Positions 61,213 to 64,000 of a DNA stretch of 64,000 nucleotides are shown in pieces. Where the stretch lies: contig JAQTTU010000003.1 of NCBI GenBank assembly GCA_028710605.1, forward strand, positions 248,001-312,000, given 5' to 3'. The notes beneath the pieces are model-generated. The model ran no database searches and had not been told where the DNA came from. It saw only the letters and a program-made list of their open reading frames with translations. Source of the DNA: Sideroxydans sp. (GTDB lineage: Bacteria; Pseudomonadota; Gammaproteobacteria; Burkholderiales; Gallionellaceae). Position 1 is the stretch's first letter; each line of letters begins with the position of its first letter. The position numbers and the translations under genes are program-made.

Positions 61213-62340
61213 CTATCCGGCTATTCTTGTTTTGCTGGCGGGTGGAATACTCTGCTCAATCCAGGCATCACCCGATGACACCAGCAATTCTCTGGTATCG
61301 CGCGCGCCGAATTGGTAAATGACGAACATCTGTGCATCGGCCACGCCCTCGTAGCCACTGTTCAATTTCAGGGGATCAACAAACACTTGATCCGGGCACA
61401 AGCTGTTTACGCGAAAACTGATGGTGGCATGGGGAGCGATGCTCATATCGATCTTGAATTTCAGGAAATACACAATGCCGCCGGGGGTGGTATAGGTTGG
61501 CCCCAAGGGGGTGGTAACCGTATCGACAAAAACGCTCTCCCCGTTTTGCAGCAACAAAGTGGCATTGGACGGGATGGGAATGTTCTCCTCGGGAATCGTT
61601 TCGAACTGGGTGTAGTTGGAAAGATGCAGGCCATTGTCCAATTGCATATCCTGCAACGTCCAGGCGTTTTGCTTGCTCGGCCCCGAGCCTTGGGGAAATG
61701 CGCCGTATTCATGATCCATCCATGTGATGCCGCTAACTGGAATGATCTCGGTGCCTATGGTCAAGGTTCCGCTTGCCTGCAAATGGGTGAGGGAATAGTA
61801 GTAGTTGTTTTTCTGGTACGGATCGGGTTGTTTGGGGTCGATTTCCTTGCACCCGGTTCCCCACACCAATAACGGGTTCCCCCGCTGAAGCAGGTTCAAT
61901 TGCAGGGCACATGCCACGCCACTCGCGGCATCGGTAAATTGTGCTGTTACGTTCATGTGCAGCGGGTTCCCGCCGATGGAAGTCATCTCAACGCAACCAT
62001 CGGCAGTTCCGGCGCTTCCCGGCAAGCTGACATGCCACGGCTTGGACGTATCCGATTCGGCCCAGTCCGCTGGCACCGTCGCCCCCATCAGATCATTCAC
62101 GATTTGATAATGCTTTTGCGCCTTTACATCGGTAACGGCGATTTCGGTGAAGGCAAGCTCCACCGCGCCGCCTGCTCTAACGGCGCAAGCATTCACCTCA
62201 AACCCGAATTGACGGCCATCAATGCCGGTCAAAGTTCCAATGTGCCACCACCATTCGGTGGGAGCCGCGTCATGCGCATACTGGTCGCGCGGCAGTTGAA
62301 TGGGCGAGTCCACTGTATTTTTTTGCTTTTCCTGTTCCAT
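61213..62340 (-). CDS. AttH/CrtC-like (lipocalin-like hydratase) protein, second copy
   Basis: PRDQYAHDAAPTEWWWHIGTLTGIDGRQFGFEVNACAV...GITWMDHEYGAFPQGSGPSKQNAWTLQDMQLDNG. Confidence 0.65.
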   Translation of the reverse strand: MEQEKQKNTVDSPIQLPRDQYAHDAAPTEWWWHIGTLTGIDGRQFGFEVNACAVRAGGAVELAFTEIAVTDVKAQKHYQIVNDLMGATVPADWAESDTSKPWHVSLPGSAGTADGCVEMTSIGGNPLHMNVTAQFTDAASGVACALQLNLLQRGNPLLVWGTGCKEIDPKQPDPYQKNNYYYSLTHLQASGTLTIGTEIIPVSGITWMDHEYGAFPQGSGPSKQNAWTLQDMQLDNGLHLSNYTQFETIPEENIPIPSNATLLLQNGESVFVDTVTTPLGPTYTTPGGIVYFLKFKIDMSIAPHATISFRVNSLCPDQVFVDPLKLNSGYEGVADAQMFVIYQFGARDTRELLVSSGDAWIEQSIPPASKTRIAG

Positions 62341-62356
62341 AAAACCTCCTTGATAT

Positions 62357-63643
62357 TTATTGGGTGTCGCCCGCAAATGCCGGGCAGGTGCTGGGCAAAG
62401 CGTTGCTGTCTATGCCTTCGCAGTCGTTGCTAAAAGTGATGTTCCCCTTGTCGTCCGTTTTGAGTATCCAGATGCTGTCGTAGTCGGTGAACGACCATGC
62501 CGGGATTTTTTGCGCGGCTGCGGGGTTGGCGTAAACGGTATCGAACAGGTACTGCACCGCCTCCACGATGTGTTCGTGCTCCCACGCGACCAGCGTGGTG
62601 GATTTGTCGAATGCCACGCTGGAATATGGCGTGTTGCGGGTAAACAGGCTGGTCGCCAATGTGGGCGCGTCGTTCCACTGGAACTCGGCCAGCATCAGTT
62701 GCTGGTTGTGCCAGATCGCGTAAGGCGCGATCGTGAGCGAGGGGCGGATGTAAGAGCAGCTGCCATCGCAGCCGATCAGGTTGCCGGGATTGGTGGTCAG
62801 CACGTTCTTCGCATTGCCGCCCATTTTTTTCAGCAATATGTCGTTCGCCCCGATGGCGCGCCACGCGCCCTGGCACACGAAATTGCCGTTCTCGAACGCG
62901 GAGTTCGGGTGGGCTTCCACATGCCGGATCAAATACACGGTTTGGTTGGTATTGAACTGGTACTTCGAGGCATCCGGTTTCTTGGCGCTGAAGGTGACCG
63001 GCTTCTGCGGACAAGCGTAGTGCGCCGTGGGCTTCAGATGCAAATCGGGATAGCGCGTATCCGGTCGGATGTTGTCGTCATAGACGTTGATGGCGGTTCT
63101 GCCATTTTCGAGCGACAACACGAGGTATTGGTTGTAATTGCCCGGCGTGATGCCAGTGGCGGGCGCGGTAGGATCGCTCAAGGCGGCCACGGTGCTGTTG
63201 ATGAGGTCGGCGGACATGGCCATGATGTAGCTCCCGCGCGGCTGGTTGCCGAGGATGTTATTGATGATGTACGCGGGCGAGTTGTACGCTGAGATGCCGC
63301 CGCTGTTGACCAGAACATGCGTCACCTCGCGGTTATTCAGCACGGCGAACGGCTCTATGCTTTGCAGCGAGGTCATATCCTGCGCGGCGGATTGCGCGGC
63401 GAGCGAATATATCTGCCGGATATCGCGGCTCTTGCCCGCCGTGACAGTGTTGAGTTCTTGCCCGAAGCGCAGCGCGTGGTTGAAGCCTTGCACCGAAAGA
63501 TTGTTGGTCTTGGGCGCAGCTTCAAAGCTCTGCACGAAAACAATGTTCCATGCATTGCTGTTGAGCGGCGGCATAGTGTCGGCGAGTGCGGCGTGCGAAA
63601 AAGCCAACACGCAGCTGAGCCCGAAGCGGGAAAATATTTTCAT
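62357..63643 (-). CDS. Secreted histidine-phosphatase-like protein with apparently duplicated domain
   Basis: Signal peptide; TVYLIRHVEAHPNSAFENGNFVCQGAWRAIGANDIL; N-terminal half has degenerate VFVQSFEAAPKTNNLSVQGFNHALRFGQEL. Confidence 0.65.
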   Translation of the reverse strand: MKIFSRFGLSCVLAFSHAALADTMPPLNSNAWNIVFVQSFEAAPKTNNLSVQGFNHALRFGQELNTVTAGKSRDIRQIYSLAAQSAAQDMTSLQSIEPFAVLNNREVTHVLVNSGGISAYNSPAYIINNILGNQPRGSYIMAMSADLINSTVAALSDPTAPATGITPGNYNQYLVLSLENGRTAINVYDDNIRPDTRYPDLHLKPTAHYACPQKPVTFSAKKPDASKYQFNTNQTVYLIRHVEAHPNSAFENGNFVCQGAWRAIGANDILLKKMGGNAKNVLTTNPGNLIGCDGSCSYIRPSLTIAPYAIWHNQQLMLAEFQWNDAPTLATSLFTRNTPYSSVAFDKSTTLVAWEHEHIVEAVQYLFDTVYANPAAAQKIPAWSFTDYDSIWILKTDDKGNITFSNDCEGIDSNALPSTCPAFAGDTQ

Positions 63644-63738
63644 ATAAATCCTTCCTGATTAACCGCAAAAATTTGTAGTCCCTCTCCCGCTTGCGGGAGA
63701 GGGATGTAAAACAGTCAAAAATCCTTTGCATTTGCGAT

Positions 63739-64000
63739 TTATTTTGATGTCCCAGCGCTATTTTTTCCCGGCCCGAAGTAGGGGCGACGGATGATGTATT
63801 GCTGGTGTTGCGGGAACATCGCCATATAGAACTCGCTCCAGCCGCCTTGGCGCACCCGCACCAGATCGTATTTCTCGGGCAGCGTCTGCGCCCCCGCGTA
63901 AGTCTCGGGATCGCCGGTGGTCACGGTAAGCAGGTTGGAGCCGAGCTCGCTGTCCGCGAACTGGCGCAACACTTTTTTCAGTTCGTCTAGCGGGAAATCT
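63739..64000 (-). CDS. Hypothetical protein, C-terminal part only
   Basis: Open from window edge: DFPLDELKKVLRQFADSELGSNLLTVTTGDPETYAGAQTLPEKYDLVRVRQGGWSEFYMAMFPQHQQYIIRRPYFGPGKNSAGTSK*. Confidence 0.6.
   Translation of the reverse strand, partial: DFPLDELKKVLRQFADSELGSNLLTVTTGDPETYAGAQTLPEKYDLVRVRQGGWSEFYMAMFPQHQQYIIRRPYFGPGKNSAGTSK

Overview
The window is a GC-rich, mostly housekeeping segment of a proteobacterial chromosome. Gene content suggests a betaproteobacterium, possibly Gallionellaceae-like; this is inference. Recognisable blocks are an ABC exporter (partial), clsB plus an EEP-family gene, nadA, nudB, a barnase/barstar pair, aspS, a NapC-type tetraheme cytochrome plus a diheme cytochrome, dsbB, the complete isc operon (cysE-iscR-iscS-iscU-iscA-hscB-[parDE]-hscA-fdx-iscX), suhB, mutS, secF-secD-yajC-tgt-queA, tRNA-Leu(CAA), mnmA, mscS-like, purB, a two-component system, and an uncharacterised cupin/AttH-like/histidine-phosphatase cluster. 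Accessory hotspots lie at about 2.4-5.7 kb and 37.2-41.3 kb, with several toxin-antitoxin modules. The most striking signal is heavy colonisation by many families of short palindromic repeats. Several copies sit in frame inside coding genes (mutS with three different families, a BaiN-type flavoprotein with a nested composite, and probably a barnase-type RNase), and others supply start or stop codons. Further oddities are a TA module bracketed by a second, diverged mutS 3' end, a duplicated tRNA-Leu 5' half interrupted in the anticodon loop by a chain of hairpins, a 27-bp-stem inverted repeat between iscU and iscS, a ParDE module inside the isc operon, and two tandem paralogues built from an 84-residue coiled-coil repeat.
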